DNA of 64,000 bases from Gyrodactylus bullatarudis (GCA_012064415.1 SSNU01000096.1:171953-235952), one strand, 5' to 3'. Shown: positions 23,824-36,800, counted from the first letter of the stretch. Notes: generated from the sequence alone by a model not told the origin. A program made the numbers and translations.

Positions 23824-25084
23824 TTAATCCCGCTGTATTCTCAAGAGCTTAAAAACTTCCATATTAATGGAGGCCCACGAAAGTGCGCATTCGCGTTGAG
23901 CAAATGATCTTGCTCTCAGGTATTCTTCACCGCTTGTTTCACCAATCAGAGAGTAGACACTCTTAACAATATCCACTTTAGTCACTTCGTGCAAATACAT
24001 CAATGCCACTAGTTCAGTATGCCCGACCACTGGTTGAGATTTAAGCTCTGATATTTGATCTCGCTTGGGAATGCAGCTTGGCACTCTTGCATTGATAAAC
24101 AGGTAACTATCAGCCAAGGAGTGGTCATGATCAGAGACGATTAATGATACTGAGGCAAGAACAGCAATCCATGCTTTCTTGTAACGAAGATAACTCATGG
24201 CTTCCTCAATTCTGTCTTTGATGGTCTTCAAACGCAGGACTACATCACCAGTTATTACGAAGGAGTCGGGGTTGAGTAGCATAGGGATCTTTACAGTGCG
24301 CGGGGTAGGTAGATTGGTTATCCTATCTATGACTATCTCAGGAACAGCCACAAGATCATCGTCTGCAATGATAGGGGGTACAACATTGAAAGCTATTATT
24401 GATCAGCTCGATAAAACCCCAGTGTGCACCAGGTAAAGGGGACATTGAATAAAAATCAATGTTATATTGAGGGTCATCAGCAGTTGACAGCTGTTGGACT
24501 GTGGCATTTAGATTTGAAAATGAAACATCTAGTGCTGTTGGGGCTCTTTTGTTGCGAGGTCCGCGTAAGATCGGAGAATAGTTTCTCTTGTCAGAGATGA
24601 TTGGTCGGATTGAGTTGCAAACGTATGCAATTGGAGCTGGTAATTCGAGTATTGAATCGGCTGCATCACATTCTCTTGGAGATAGTGTAGCGTTGCAGTA
24701 TTTTTCTAGACAACGTATTTTACGAAATTTTGCGGGTGCAGTGTTCAGCATTACTCTGCGCTGAGCGATCAAAAGGGAGAGGCAGTACAACATGCCTGGC
24801 TTCACGTTCATCTTAAAGAACTTTCCAGCAAAGGACGAGACAAAAACTTCGTTTACAGCAAAGCCAATACTCCGAGTGGATACGGGCAAAGGGATTGATT
24901 CGATACTGACTGGCTCAAGAGCTTCACATTGAGCAGATGTAAAGCCAAAAACCGGGTTTCTGAAAATTGGATCAGGATTGTTAGCTTTGGGGTCACAGTG
25001 TTTGTCACGGCGATCATTGCCTCGAGACTTTTTGTTCCGTTTGGTACTAGTGTTTTGACGTTTGTCTGCGCGTACATCTCCCAT
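23824..25084 (-). CDS. Unrecognised two-segment coding unit, possibly virus-derived
   Basis: Two long frames lie end to end on this strand: 24356-25084 (242 residues) and one from about 24351 to 23824 (about 175 residues). They are offset by one base. The first begins with a strongly basic arm rich in K and R (about residues 5-32), as in many RNA-virus coat or nucleocapsid proteins. The rest looks globular, and I recognise no family. The offset could be a one-base frameshift. It could also be a 22-nt GT...AG segment at 24363-24384, whose removal would bring the frames into phase; introns that small occur in this window. Apart from this break, about 1.2 kb is free of stops and its GC (about 45% in sampled lines) is like host exons. 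Its start lies exactly at the edge of a Penelope fragment. Alternatives are a fast-evolving host gene or a transposon protein. Confidence 0.55.
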
Positions 25085-25183
25085 ACTAATATCTTTCTCA
25101 CTGAACAGGATGAATTAGAGAACAAATTGAGTTTCTTAGATGTGAAGCTTATTAAGAAACCTGATGGAACTATTTGTTTATGA
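25075..25183 (+). mobile_element. Penelope-like reverse transcriptase fragment
   Basis: The frame reads HTNIFLTEQDELENKLSFLD and onward to a stop after 'kpdgticl'. This matches the Penelope-like RT segment just after the polymerase core ('HPNIKFT.E.E...FLDV'). The same segment occurs in the remnant at 52354-52769 ([20 protein letters not shown]). It is truncated on the left exactly where the unrecognised - strand unit begins. Confidence 0.7.
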
Positions 25184-26022
25184 ATAATTAATTGATTTAC
25201 AATGTTTAGGTTTTGAGAGAGCATGTTGACTTACCACGAGGTTAGAACGTTGTAATATGACTGAAGCGCTCTCATGATAATCAATTTGAAATTCTTTGAT
25301 TTGATTGGTTATTAAAATATTGTTATATGATTGGTTATTACTGTTGAGATTAAAAAGGTCCTGATGAAACAGGTTTGTACTAATAAGTAGTAACGATTTT
25401 TAAAATAAAATCATAGGGAGAAATATAGGAAGTAATAGAACAATGAATCTAATCTAAGGGTAGACGATCTTTGGTCAGCCATAACTCGCGTAAATAAAGG
25501 ACTCATGACGACACCAGACCACTCATTTTGAAGGTATTTTTAGAGAAGATAAGCCGGTTTATTTGGATTTATCGGATATTTTCGAGAAGTATTGTGAGTT
25601 TTATATTTCCTTGAATTGATACGTCTCAAAATTTGAACTTTCGTATTTTATATTTTCTTGATTTACTCAATAATTTGCCCCTTTTGTTTTTTATCAACCG
25701 TTGAGTTAGTTTGTTGTATAAATTTAAAGTATGAATTTTTTGATTTTGAAGCAAGCTTGACCTAAAATTTGACATTTAAAACTGAAAAAATAAAAAATTC
25801 TCACTTTAAAGATTCAACTTTTCTATCCGTCCAAAAAAAATGAAAAAATATTCACAATAAAAAAACCCAAAAAATCGAATAGTTGTTTTATTAGGCGTCA
25901 CTTAAAAAAAGATCGACGCATAATTTAAATTTTAATCCAATCGTGAAAAAATTTATAGGATAACACAGAGAATGTTCAGTTTGATTCATTAAGATTTACT
26001 CAAGCCGGAAGAGAAGACTCTA
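25184..26022. other. Non-coding or decayed element sequence
   Basis: No supported gene. By position this should be the decayed stretch between the RT and endonuclease parts of one Penelope-like element, but no motif is readable in it. Confidence 0.35.
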
Positions 26023-26545
26023 CTAATTTATAAATTCCAATGTGACTGTGGTGCTTCTTACATAGGTAGAACAATTATGAAGCTGTTTATAAGATCAAGT
26101 GATCATCTGACACTGCGGTAACTAGGCATATAAAACAGGAGATACATGCTGCTTCAGTTTAGAACTTTTCCATTTCAATCCAGGTGATGACAGCATAGAT
26201 GTGTGGGTCAAAGAGAAATTCTATACAAACCTAATCTGTGTTCAAAAAAATTATTCCTATAACCTTCAACTACCCTGGCCTGTGTGAGCTATTTCACTTT
26301 TTTCTCCACTGTTGCTATTTATTGGAGAGTTTTGGTTTTTCTTTTACTATTTCTTTCATCATTTGTAAATTATTATCTTGAATGAACCTTTGAACTTCTA
26401 TCATTTTTAAAGTAATACCACTAATGATGATTTAAAAAATGTGCGTATGGTTTCAAATATATTTCCTTCTTATATAATTCCAAAAAATGAATTTAATTGG
26501 ATACTCGGACGTTTTTAAAAAACAAAGTGAATTACTCATTCATAA
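26023..26545 (+). mobile_element. Penelope-like element: GIY-YIG endonuclease remnant plus terminal repeat
   Basis: 26023-26121 reads LIYKFQCDCGASYIGRT and continues to SSDHL before a stop. This is the cysteine-containing start and YIG core of the GIY-YIG endonuclease found at the C-terminus of Penelope-like elements. From about 26287 the sequence matches the repeat at 205-530 and the inverted copy at 42905-43167, so that repeat is the element's terminal region. The copy is inactive: the frame is short and interrupted. Confidence 0.7.
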
Positions 26546-26561
26546 TACTACGACTTGGATG

Positions 26562-26586
26562 GATAGATAGATAGATAGATAGATAG
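26562..26586. repeat. GATA microsatellite
   Basis: A run of about six GATA units lies directly between the Penelope terminal repeat and the 3' end of the beta-TrCP gene. Confidence 0.9.
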
Positions 26587-26625
26587 GGGGGTGCGATAGT
26601 ATGAATGAGAATAGAATAAAAGGGC

Positions 26626-29600
26626 TCACTGTGAATTTTGATTGGACCGGGGGAGAGAAGGATGGGTCTGGTCTGGGTTAGATTGGACCTGGGAAATATT
26701 CATGGGGTTATAGTCCTTTTGATGGTTGGGAAAGGAACCTTCCAAGGGGGAACATGGATTCATTGAATTGCCACAGGTCTTTTGGATCTTTGAGATTGGC
26801 TGCTTCTGGAGGTTGGCTTGGCTGATGTTGCTATTCAACTGACTAGAGGTTTTATTCGGTCTAAGGGGATCTGAGCAAGTCTCGGTGGATGCAGGGAGTA
26901 GCTTGAGGTTCCAAAATCTTTCTAGCTCCTCTGATGAGAGGCCGAGAAAGTCCCAAATTAGGATTGTGTCATCCTGTGAGGAGCTGACGATTTTGAAGGC
27001 GTCAAATTGGAGTTTGAAAACACGACTTGTGTGCTCACAGAGGGTTGTTGCCTAGGCAATTGAAAGATGTTGATTTAAAATGTGTAGAAACAGAAATATT
27101 CGTCTATTTTCTCAGAGATAGCAGTATGAAATTTATAAAAATTTGTGTTTCATCGAATTTTAGGTCATATTTTCTGCTCTAAAATGTTTATCATAGTTCG
27201 CATAACAGTTCTAAAAAGACAGAAATAATCTGCAAAAAAACTCTCTACCCTTTATTGCTTCAAAAATTTGGGTTACCTCTTCTGGTTTAGAAATCTAAAG
27301 GTCAAAAAATTTTCAGAATCATTTTTTATTTCAATCTTAATTTAAAAATAAATTTGACTAGATTGTGTTACCTTTGGAAATTGATCATCTCTCATCATGA
27401 ATGCTTAGCTCAAGCTGTTCATTTTCTAATCTGGCTTAGAAAGAATATCAGCTTCAAGCATTCTCTATATAGACTTTAACTCAAAACCAAGATCTCATTT
27501 CTATACCAGGAGACAGAAACGAGTTGTATGAAAATGGATAAAATTAAAGAGACTTAAAATTACAGGCGTCTAAATCAACTGAAGAAAAAGTTGTATATGT
27601 TGCCGTGAATATGGGAAATCAGTATTAATGGGCGGTAATCCCATGTGAAAATGGGAATTATCTCAAACAATGAGATTTTATTTAGTTCAAATGGCCTGTT
27701 TCTTTGGTCGTGTTGTCCTACTTTTCATAGAAACAAATTTCATTACTTCTAATGCTTGGGCTCTTGCAAATGGTGCCTTTGCAACACCATTTTCAACATG
27801 CCCAAAGAAACAAGCCCTTTGAACTAAATAAAATCACATTTTTACGGTAGCATATTCATTTTATATTGTAGTTGTACAAATATAAATTTCTATTCAAAAA
27901 TTTGATAAAATTACAATGTATCTAAACCTACCTTGAGGGCAACATGTGGAATGTTTTTGTCGATAACTTCGTTTAATTTCCACACCTTGATCTTTCCATC
28001 GTAAGCCCCACTAATGATGAAATTTGAATCGAAACGAATGCATCGAACCAGCTCTTCATGGCCAAAGAGTATTCGAATGCAACTGCCAATGTTTATATCC
28101 CAGACACGAATGGTATGATCGGAACTGCCGCTAATAATGAGATTGGAAAAGTATTGAAGACAGGCTATACCACGCCGGTGTCCAGTCAATGTGTGGATAC
28201 AATTGAAACAACCCATTTCCCAAACTTTAATGTTACGATCTCCACTGGCTGAGACTAGGTATTGATCATCAAAGTCAATTACGTTGACTGCTGCCTTGTG
28301 TTCACGGAGGGTGGTGAAAGGGGTCACTTTGATGGAATTTTGGGTTATTTCTATCTGAAACACGGTTATGGTGTAATCCTGGAAAACAATATATAAGTTA
28401 GGTTTGAGTTTTTTGAAGCTAGTTGATATCAAGATAAGAATTTACTATTTTACAAAAATTTGATCTGGTCAATTTCAGAAATTTGGAGCAATTAAATACT
28501 GATATTTGGGATCTAGATTAGACAAAAGATTATTTCTAAATGATCTGAGAATTTCCTTTGTACTAGTCACGGTGGGATCTAAATAAGACAAACCTGTGGT
28601 ATATATTACCTAAGCAGCCTAGATTCGGCCTATTCGGTTTTCATTAGGGAGATAAGCGTGCATTATCCTAGTGGCCAAGATCAAAGACCTCAATAACATT
28701 GATTATTTTATAATAGAGAGAATGTGCAAACTAACATAAATAATAATAAATGTACTATAATAACATTAATGAATGTATAGCTCACTTTTGAACACGTAAT
28801 TAAATACGAATCATTGAACTTTAAATGTAGCACAGGTTCTTTGTGTGATTCAATTTTTTCGTACTCTTGAGTCGTTTCATGATTCCAGATACGAATAGTA
28901 CTATCACTAGAACCACTTATGAGATAGCTATCCTTGTATTGGAGACATAAAACTGATCCCTCGTGTCCTTTAAGGGTGCGCAGGAGTTTGTGAGTTCTCA
29001 TACACCATACCTTGATGGTGTTATCTCGAAGACCACAAATAATCTTTTCATCATCATATTGAATACAGTAGACTCCTCTGTTGATGTCGTTCTCACAACA
29101 TATCCTCTTGAGCTTGTACTTTCCCTCTTCCCAGTTTTTGTGGAGGATCTGAAGAGAAAAAAAAGTTGGTTAATTAAAGACGCATCAGAAATTTTTCCAC
29201 CTACGTTCTCGAGTATATCAAGTTTATAGTAGATTTTCTCGTAAATATTATAGGGAAGGTTAGTTGTATTTGATTCGGATTCGTCATCAGCGAAGAGATA
29301 GCCAAAATTTGAAGTGGAGAGTAGTTTGCGCCAGACAGATTTTTTACTCAACTTGTCATTGATTAATTTTTTCCAAATCTGATGTCGGTATATGATATCG
29401 TTCCACTTTTTAGAGACGTTACTCGCTGCAATCAATGACGGTGGGTCTAAATAGCCGAGAATTTGAGCGCTAATATGAGATAATTTCAAGTCTGATAAGG
29501 TGCCAATAATATCCTTTTGTAGGAGGGGATTGAGGATTTGATCAAAATTCTTGAGTTGCGTATGTGAAAGACGTGATAGAGCGTGGTTAAAGAATTCATT

Positions 29601-29717
29601 TTGGGCTTGTTCCGACCACTCAGCAAACTCTGAGAGGATTTGTTTGGAATCACTATCGTAACTGTTATTAAATTTTTGGCTTAATTCGTTAACTGACTTT
29701 TCCACGCACTGTTCCAT
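26626..29717 (-). CDS. BTRC: F-box/WD40 protein beta-TrCP (Slimb) orthologue
   Basis: Four exons (29205-29717, 28786-29148, 27932-28378, 26626-27051) encode 582 residues. The N-terminal dimerisation segment ([17 protein letters not shown]) and the F-box ([20 protein letters not shown]) are followed by seven WD40 repeats at about 180-475. These include [31 protein letters not shown] and [11 protein letters not shown], all nearly as in BTRC/FBXW11. It is the substrate receptor of an SCF ubiquitin ligase that binds phosphorylated DSG degrons (beta-catenin, IkB and Ci in known animals). After the last repeat it has an extra tail of about 100 residues rich in Asn, Gln, Pro and Ser that standard beta-TrCP lacks. 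Introns are 56, 407 and 880 nt. Confidence 0.95.
28484..28691. repeat. Dispersed repeat in beta-TrCP intron 2
   Basis: Its first part matches 3636-3678; a later part (near 28591-28617) matches 45548-45575. Same uncharacterised family as at those two places. Confidence 0.5.
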
Positions 29718-29939
29718 TTCATATCCTTTGAGATATTATTTTTTTAGTATACAACAATTAAATGAGGAGTTGAAAGCAGGGATTTGCAAAGGTATTCAAG
29801 GATTGGTAGATTTTAATATTTTAAAATTCAGACAAGACTGGCCACGGTTTAAAACACTTCCGGGTTTATTCCTGAATTTTTGTTTTGTTGTAATTATTCA
29901 AGTTAGCAAAAGTCAATAATTGGAATATTTTAACTCTTT

Positions 29940-30672
29940 ATGATGGTTGCACTGCTTAGCAATTGCAAAAACTCTGTAAGTCTTTTATATTATTCCCTTT
30001 GTCAATTAGCTCTTGCCTTTAATACCCAGCTTACTACCGTTCTTCAAATCAGTTTGCCTGTTTTTCATTCTCTACGAGGTAAATGAAGATTCAATCACTT
30101 TTCGCATGATGAAATGTTTGCCGATAATTTGTCTCCTCCTATTCTATCTTTCTCACAAGAAAAATTCCGTTGATCAAAATGTCACTGCTGTTTGTATGGG
30201 ATTGATATTCTCAATGACAGGAGATTTTCTCATTGTCTCTCGTGATTACTTTATACATTCCATTGTTTTCTTCTTCTTGGCACACATAAGCTACACAATT
30301 TCCTTTGGTTTCAAGCCATTGAATCTCACATTTATGCCATTTGTGTTTTTGGTTGTTGCCATGACTCCAAAAATATTCTATAAAATTGGAGGAGTGTTTT
30401 ATTATCCAGTTCTTTGCTATGCCTTTTTCATTTCTGTCATGGTTTGGCGAGCATTAACCCTCGCATACGCAAAATACTCAGATAATCAATTCAGCTCAAT
30501 ATGTCTGACATTAGGAAGTCTCCTCTTCTTCACTTCGGATTCAATTTTGGGTCTCTCGGAGTTTGGTGATTTGATTCATGACCACTACCTAGTTATGACA
30601 ACGTATTATTCAGCTCAAATGCTCATTACAATCGGCTCATTGAATATCAACACAAAAAAAGACATTCAGTAG
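29940..30672 (+). CDS. TMEM86: TMEM86-type lysoplasmalogenase (YhhN family)
   Basis: Exons 29940-29975 and 30010-30672, split by a 34-nt intron, encode about 232 residues with about eight hydrophobic segments. Family marks are KCLPIICLLL, GLIFSMTGDFLIV, FLAHISYTISFG, a late TSDSILG motif and TYYSAQMLITIGS. The enzyme hydrolyses the vinyl-ether bond of lysoplasmalogens in the ER membrane. The start faces beta-TrCP across 222 bp. The gene ends 108 bp from the stop codon of SRBD1. TMEM86A and B cannot be told apart. Confidence 0.88.
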
Positions 30673-30780
30673 AAGAATTTTCAATCTGGTCGCAGACGTA
30701 AAGACAGAGAGTGAGAGAAAATAAGTCAGAAATCAAAATTATAAAAATATATTTTATCTAATGTGAATGTGGAGAGAATT

Positions 30781-33724
30781 CTATTTGATAACTTCATAAT
30801 TATCCTTGAGGGTTATTTGGCCTCTAATAATCTAGAAAATAAAATTTTAATAAGTTAAACCATGTTTACCTTGTTGATTGTAACAGTGACACGATCATAA
30901 ATCTTGAGTTTATGTTGTCGGTCCTGGAGGAGGCAATCTTCGTTTAATCCAATATCGACAAAAGCTCCAAAAGTGGTAACGTTAGTGACAAATCCACGAA
31001 TCTTTTCGTTCTCTCTCAGACTACTTACATCAACCGGATTATCACGGAATATCGGAGCAAATTGATCTGGGAAAAATTAGAAAGGGTAAAATTACTTGGC
31101 CTCTCATCAAAGTCTAATGGCCTGGCCAAGACTGTTATGATATCACGCAGAGTCTCCAAGCCGAATTCTTCGGTGCAGAAAGGTTTCAATTTAGAGTCTC
31201 TGGTGGAGGACTTGCAGAGAATGTCCATTCGTTTAATAAACTCCTTCTTTCCCACATCAGTAATGGACCAGTGAAGAGATTCAATTAGCCTAGTTGTCAC
31301 CTCATATGTCATTGGATGGACAGCAGTCTGGTCGAGTGGATTAAACGAGTTCTCATCCAACTTGGTCTGCTTCAGTTTTCTCCTCTTTTCCGGTGGAATG
31401 TATGCTTCAACCTCGGTTAAATCGATCATGTTTTGATCTTCATCACTCTCGGATACTTCAAGTTCAAGGTCAATTTTCACTTCATTCCTAAATGGTGCAA
31501 TAAAAAAACAATAAAAGCATATGATAATTAGATATTGACCTCAAAAGAATATGACTTTTCTCAAATGTCTGAACACTTGTAATTCAATTAAATAGATAAA
31601 CAGCTAGCAGTGATATTGATCCAAATTATTTTTTGGTGACAAAGTTTAGACAATAATGAGTTTTTGTGAATTGGTAAGCGTATACTAAAACCCTGAATGA
31701 ATAAAGATCATTGAAAAATGATAGTAGTTTAACATGAATGAAATATGCTTTGCAATAAGAAATTCATTAAAAATACTATTACATCAGATATGTATGTAGC
31801 CGATTTGAAGCCATTCGTAGTTCAAGTGAAACGATTAAAAAAACTAACTTGTAGCTACTCTTGTTGTTGATGATTTCAGGTTTGATGCGCAAAAAGCCAG
31901 AGATTTGCGCAAATGTTTGAGGGCCAATGCCAGGAACTTTTTTGAGATCATTGCGAGACTTGAAAGAACCGTGCTTCTTACGATATTCAATAATGGCAGT
32001 AGCCTTTTTTGGGCCCAACCCAGCAATCTTCTGGAGCATATGATAAGGAGCGCTATTCGCGTCAATGCCGACATAAGAGATGCACTCTTCCACAACACTA
32101 TCCAGGGCTACATCCAGTTGGGTTTTTTTCAGATCATGTTGGTACATTCCAACGCCTAGATGTTTCGGTTCAATCTTCACTAGTTCAGCCAATGGATCTT
32201 GGAGACGCCGGGCAATGGAGACAGCTCCTCTAATGGTGATATCTAGGTCAGGAAGTTCTTGCTTGGCGAGAGGTGTTGCTGAATAAATGCTTGCACCATT
32301 CTCTGGTACAAATGTGTATAAAATATTTGCTTCAATGGGAAACTTTTTGTCTCTCTTGTATTCGATAATCATTTGTTCAACTTGGCGGCAACCTTTTCCA
32401 TTGCCGACAGCGAAGATGTTTATTTGATAAACCTTGACAGCCTCAAGGAGAGGTTCCAATGAAGCTGGACTATTGTGATAGAAGACTCCATGGGTGAGTA
32501 CTCCTCCATGAGCATCACAGGCTGCCCATTTACAACCGTGTGTAAATCCAGGATCAATTCCAATGACTGGGAGCCGATCGCCTGGCTGGTTTGAATCAGA
32601 CATGACTAAATCTTGCTTCACAACATTCTCACTGCCAATGGTGTTGGTTGTTAGCGGGGCAGACATCAGGATACGACGAAGATTTCGTTTGAAAACGTTG
32701 ACAGAAGCCTCTTCAGCGTAGGACAACATTTCACTGCGGGTATATCTTGTCATCTTTGGGATGAGTAGTTTATGAATGGCCCTCTCCGTTGTCTCATTGA
32801 GTAATGGCTTGTTCTTTGGCGAGCAATTGGGAAATATTACTTCAAAGATGTAATCCCAGAGTCTTTGTATGTACGTCTTGTTAAAGTCCAATTTAACGCT
32901 GATAACATTCTTTGACTCTGCTCTATTAATTGCGAGTATCTGCGAATAAAAGAGTAATTTAATTTCTAGTTTGGTTTCTTTAAATTGTGATCAGTAAAAT
33001 GTACTTTTAAATTTATTAACTTACATTGTGCGGGAATAGACGAGTGGTCAGTTGACTGAAATTAAAGTACCTGTTGTATTTCATAAAGTCTTGGACGAGT
33101 TTGGCGTCTTTTTTCTCACGTGTATGAATGAATGGAGGAAATTCCTTCAATCTATTGAAAATGTTAGTAAAGTAAAATGTACTGTTTCTTTGAAAACTTG
33201 GTAATGTTTACATTTTTGGAGATCGTGTCCGAGATTATGTGAATGACAGCTTCACGAAAAGCCTTGGGATCTTTGTAATTTTCATCCTTGACGAGTCTAT
33301 GGGCGTTTTGAAAATCAACCACAGTGCCAAAATTTAAGATGCTCTCGGCAAACTCTCCAATGCCAGCCTCTAATGCCTTTTGAACCGCAGATTTCCTAAC
33401 CTCTTTAAACGGCTCCATAATAACTTCAACGTCTTCTGTTGTTTTACAATCCATGAGCTCCTTTTCGATTTCTTTAGTTTTAACTCCCTTTTCTTCGAGC
33501 TTCTTGATAGACAAGCAAATCTTCGAATAGACTCCTCTTAATTGTTCAGCAAGTGACTTTATTTGACTGACCTGCTCAGGCTCGAGTCCTCTGATCATCT
33601 CTTTACGATATCTTGAGATGAAAGGAACAGTGTTACCACTGTCGAGCATATTTATCACATTTTGGATTGCAGGCTGAGGGAGTTTGAGCTTGTTATGAAT
33701 GTCACTTAATAAATTTTGATTCAT
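30781..33724 (-). CDS. SRBD1: S1 RNA-binding domain protein 1 (Tex family)
   Basis: Six exons (33212-33724, 33025-33144, 31849-32939, 31096-31487, 30870-31066, 30781-30831) encode 787 residues, close to bacterial Tex. An N-terminal Tex helical domain (residues 1-210; TVPFISRYRKEMIRGL) is followed by a YqgF/RuvC-like domain near 335 (VIGIDPGFTHGCKWAACD). A double helix-hairpin-helix follows near 520 (IAGLGPKKATAIIEYRKKHG, VPGIGPQTFAQI). The S1 domain is at about 700-775 (GFVTNVTTFGAFVDIG). It probably acts in RNA metabolism or transcription. It lacks the acidic N-terminal extension of vertebrate SRBD1. The exon 2 acceptor (AAG before GAA TTT) was chosen for phase, because the nearer TAG would hit a stop. 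Two introns are 29 and 38 nt. Confidence 0.93.
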
Positions 33725-33821
33725 TTAAATAACTGCCAAATTGTGAAGGATTTAAATTCCGTTTTTTATGAAATTGTTCCTTTATCTTTGTTGTTAATGG
33801 GTGGCAAATCATTTTTAATTA

Positions 33822-36800
33822 ATGAATATAACTGATATAATTAGGAAGAATGACTACCTTCATATTGATTGGTCATTTGAGTTGGTAGAAAATAAAGAAT
33901 TAGCTATACATAATGTTGCTTGGCGTCAGCATTTATTACTAGAACGCTTATTTGTCATAATAAAAAATGGAGATTATTTCGTTGAACTTATTCCTTTGGT
34001 CCATTCTCTTAGGTGAGTCATGACAACATTAACAAAAGGGAATCTCTCCAATGTGGATTATTTTTCAACAAAACTAGACAAATCAATCTTCTCAAATTTT
34101 TCACAAGTCTTGTGTCTTGTGTCACAATTGACGAACGAGCTTTAATCAAGATATTTGACATTATTATTATTCTCTGCAAGTAATTTTTATCGTTTATAAT
34201 CCAGTCCATTTTGTCCTCTCTCCTCGTCAGATCTCCAATTGCCCTGGGAAGTATTTTACGTTTCTCTCCTAGAGTCCAGATCACTATCAAAGTAAATCTT
34301 TAGACATTTCCTTGTATTGATTAATCATTAATATACATTTGTTTTAATTCTCCTAGAGAATATCAACAAAATATCCTCAAGACTATTAGGAGCATTCAAA
34401 AGTTTTTCCCTCCTGAATGCGTCCACGAGATTTGGGACTGTGTCAGAGGACCACTCTATCACTCAGCAACGCAAGTTCATCTTCCACAGAATGCCTGCTA
34501 CAATTTGATCGCTATGCTTGTGGAAATATTGCCCATAACTAATTCCACAATCAAGAACATTTGGTAAGAATTGTTTATACATTTTTTCCAGCATTGAAAT
34601 CTTGCCGAATATCTTCAAGATTTGGTATTGCTCATACAATGAAATGCTTCAAATCTATCTCACATCCCTACTTGGTCATATATCAATGTTTTATCCTGGT
34701 CGGATTAACTGGCTGCCGCATTTGAATCATTTCTACAATCTCCTCCGTAAAGTTTGCACTGGGGGTATTTCTTTAAAGCCGATTGATTCCTTCGGCGCAA
34801 TGTTGCTCAAAGCCTTTGGAAATGTCATTGTTGATTCCCTTGTCCAAGAATATCAGCATCTGAAATCTGTCCAGTCTCAAGAAAAGACTTATTTTCAGAA
34901 ATTCCTTGAACTGAAACAAATTTCTTGTCAAGACTCTTCAGGGGTCCCCAAAAACATTATATTATCACTTCTCTTGAACACTATTACAGACTCCATTATG
35001 AACCAGTTGCAAAGACAACTCAAGTCCCGGGAATATCACACCTTTAAAAAGGTTACTTTATACTTTTTCTAATACTCATTGTTTAATTTCTAGAATTATT
35101 TCAGTTGTGAACTCATTGATGACTTTGTAAACTGGATGATACCCATATCTTTGGATCGTATGGCATTCTTTAAAAATGCCAACGTCACCCATTACAATGC
35201 GTTGACAATCAAGAGTCTATTCATCCTCCGACCAAAAGTAATCTTGCCATTGCTTACCGAAATAATCGAAAAGAATAAAGCCCTGTTAGAGACTCCATTT
35301 CGTATTGTCAACTGCTTCAAGGCGTTTAAGCATTGTATTTTCTACCTGACCAATCCAACCTCATCTGTCTTCCTCTTCAGTCATGATGCCAGCATGGAGG
35401 ATGATTTCCTTCACATAGACCCTAAAGAATTAAATCAAGAGTTCTTTCAGAATGTATCGCTTCTCGACAGACTTGTAAGTAGTAGAGATGATGTACGATG
35501 AAGATTTTTGAATGAAACTCTATTGTATTTTACTATAATTCAATGAAAAGCAGTATACTGTACATACAAATTTCATTCAATCACAACTATTGAATGAATT
35601 TTTAATCTAGACTAATGAAGAACACTCAAAATGGCGTCAATGTCAGTTGGAAAAAATGGACATTTCTAACTACGGGCAAAGGGTCATTCCAAAGTTGATA
35701 ACAACCCTAACAGATGCCATTGATATTAACAAGCCTGACCTATTATCTGAAGTCTATGAGAATTTGGCAAATATTTGTGAGTAATTCTTCAAGATCAATT
35801 ATAAAATGCGATCTTTTTATTGCATAAAATTACATAGATCATAGTTACATATTTGTCAAGCCAATTAACGAAGAAAAGCCAAATAGCTATGAAGAGATCA
35901 CTCTAAAGTTGACTGACCGACTCCTGGAGTGTATCCTCTCGTTAGATGGAAACAAGGCGAATAAAAAAGGCTTGGATTGTACTCTCAAAGCGCTGGACGA
36001 GATAACCATAACCATTTTATGCTGCAATGAGTTGCGCAGGGAAATATCCAAGAGAATAATCCGATTCTCCCTCACAAATTCCATCTCCCAGACGACATTT
36101 CATCAGTTAATGTCGAAACTCTTCTCCTTGATATCAGACAACTCATCGATTCGTTTCGACGTAATGGAATACTTTCTGGCCTCCTTCAAACCCATTATGC
36201 GCTACCTAAAAGGCTGTAATGGCTTTGTCTACAAGAACAAAATGGACTACCAACTAAGATCCTCCCTGAGCATACTCAATACTATTTGCTCATTGGCTCA
36301 GATCAATTCCTTCTACTCGGATCGGGATGTACACTCAAAAGAGTATAGCTTATTCATTGAGCCAATGTTGAAGATTGTCGACTCAATGATTGAGCTATCC
36401 CTAGACGAGACCAACGCCTGTCCTCATTTATCCTCAATCTGTTTTCACATCTATTTGGACATGTTGAACTCCCTCACCTCGAATTACATCAATGAAAACT
36501 GTGTTGAAGAATTTCTAAGGTCTGAGTCAATTAACAGAGCCTCTCATGTCTACATGACACAGGAGAAAATCCAAAGAATGTTCACGATGCATAGAGAAAA
36601 CTTTTTCATCAAACCAGACGTGAGAAACTTCACAATCGCCCTTGATATTGTGAAAAGACTCTATGATAGAACCAATCAGGAACTCGACAAGCTATGGACT
36701 ATGCTCTCTTTCCAAGAGTTGTCTGATAAAATTCCCGATAAGGAATACATCAAAGCTGTCATTGAAATGCTTCGATTTCTGTCAAAAATCTTCTCCCTTT

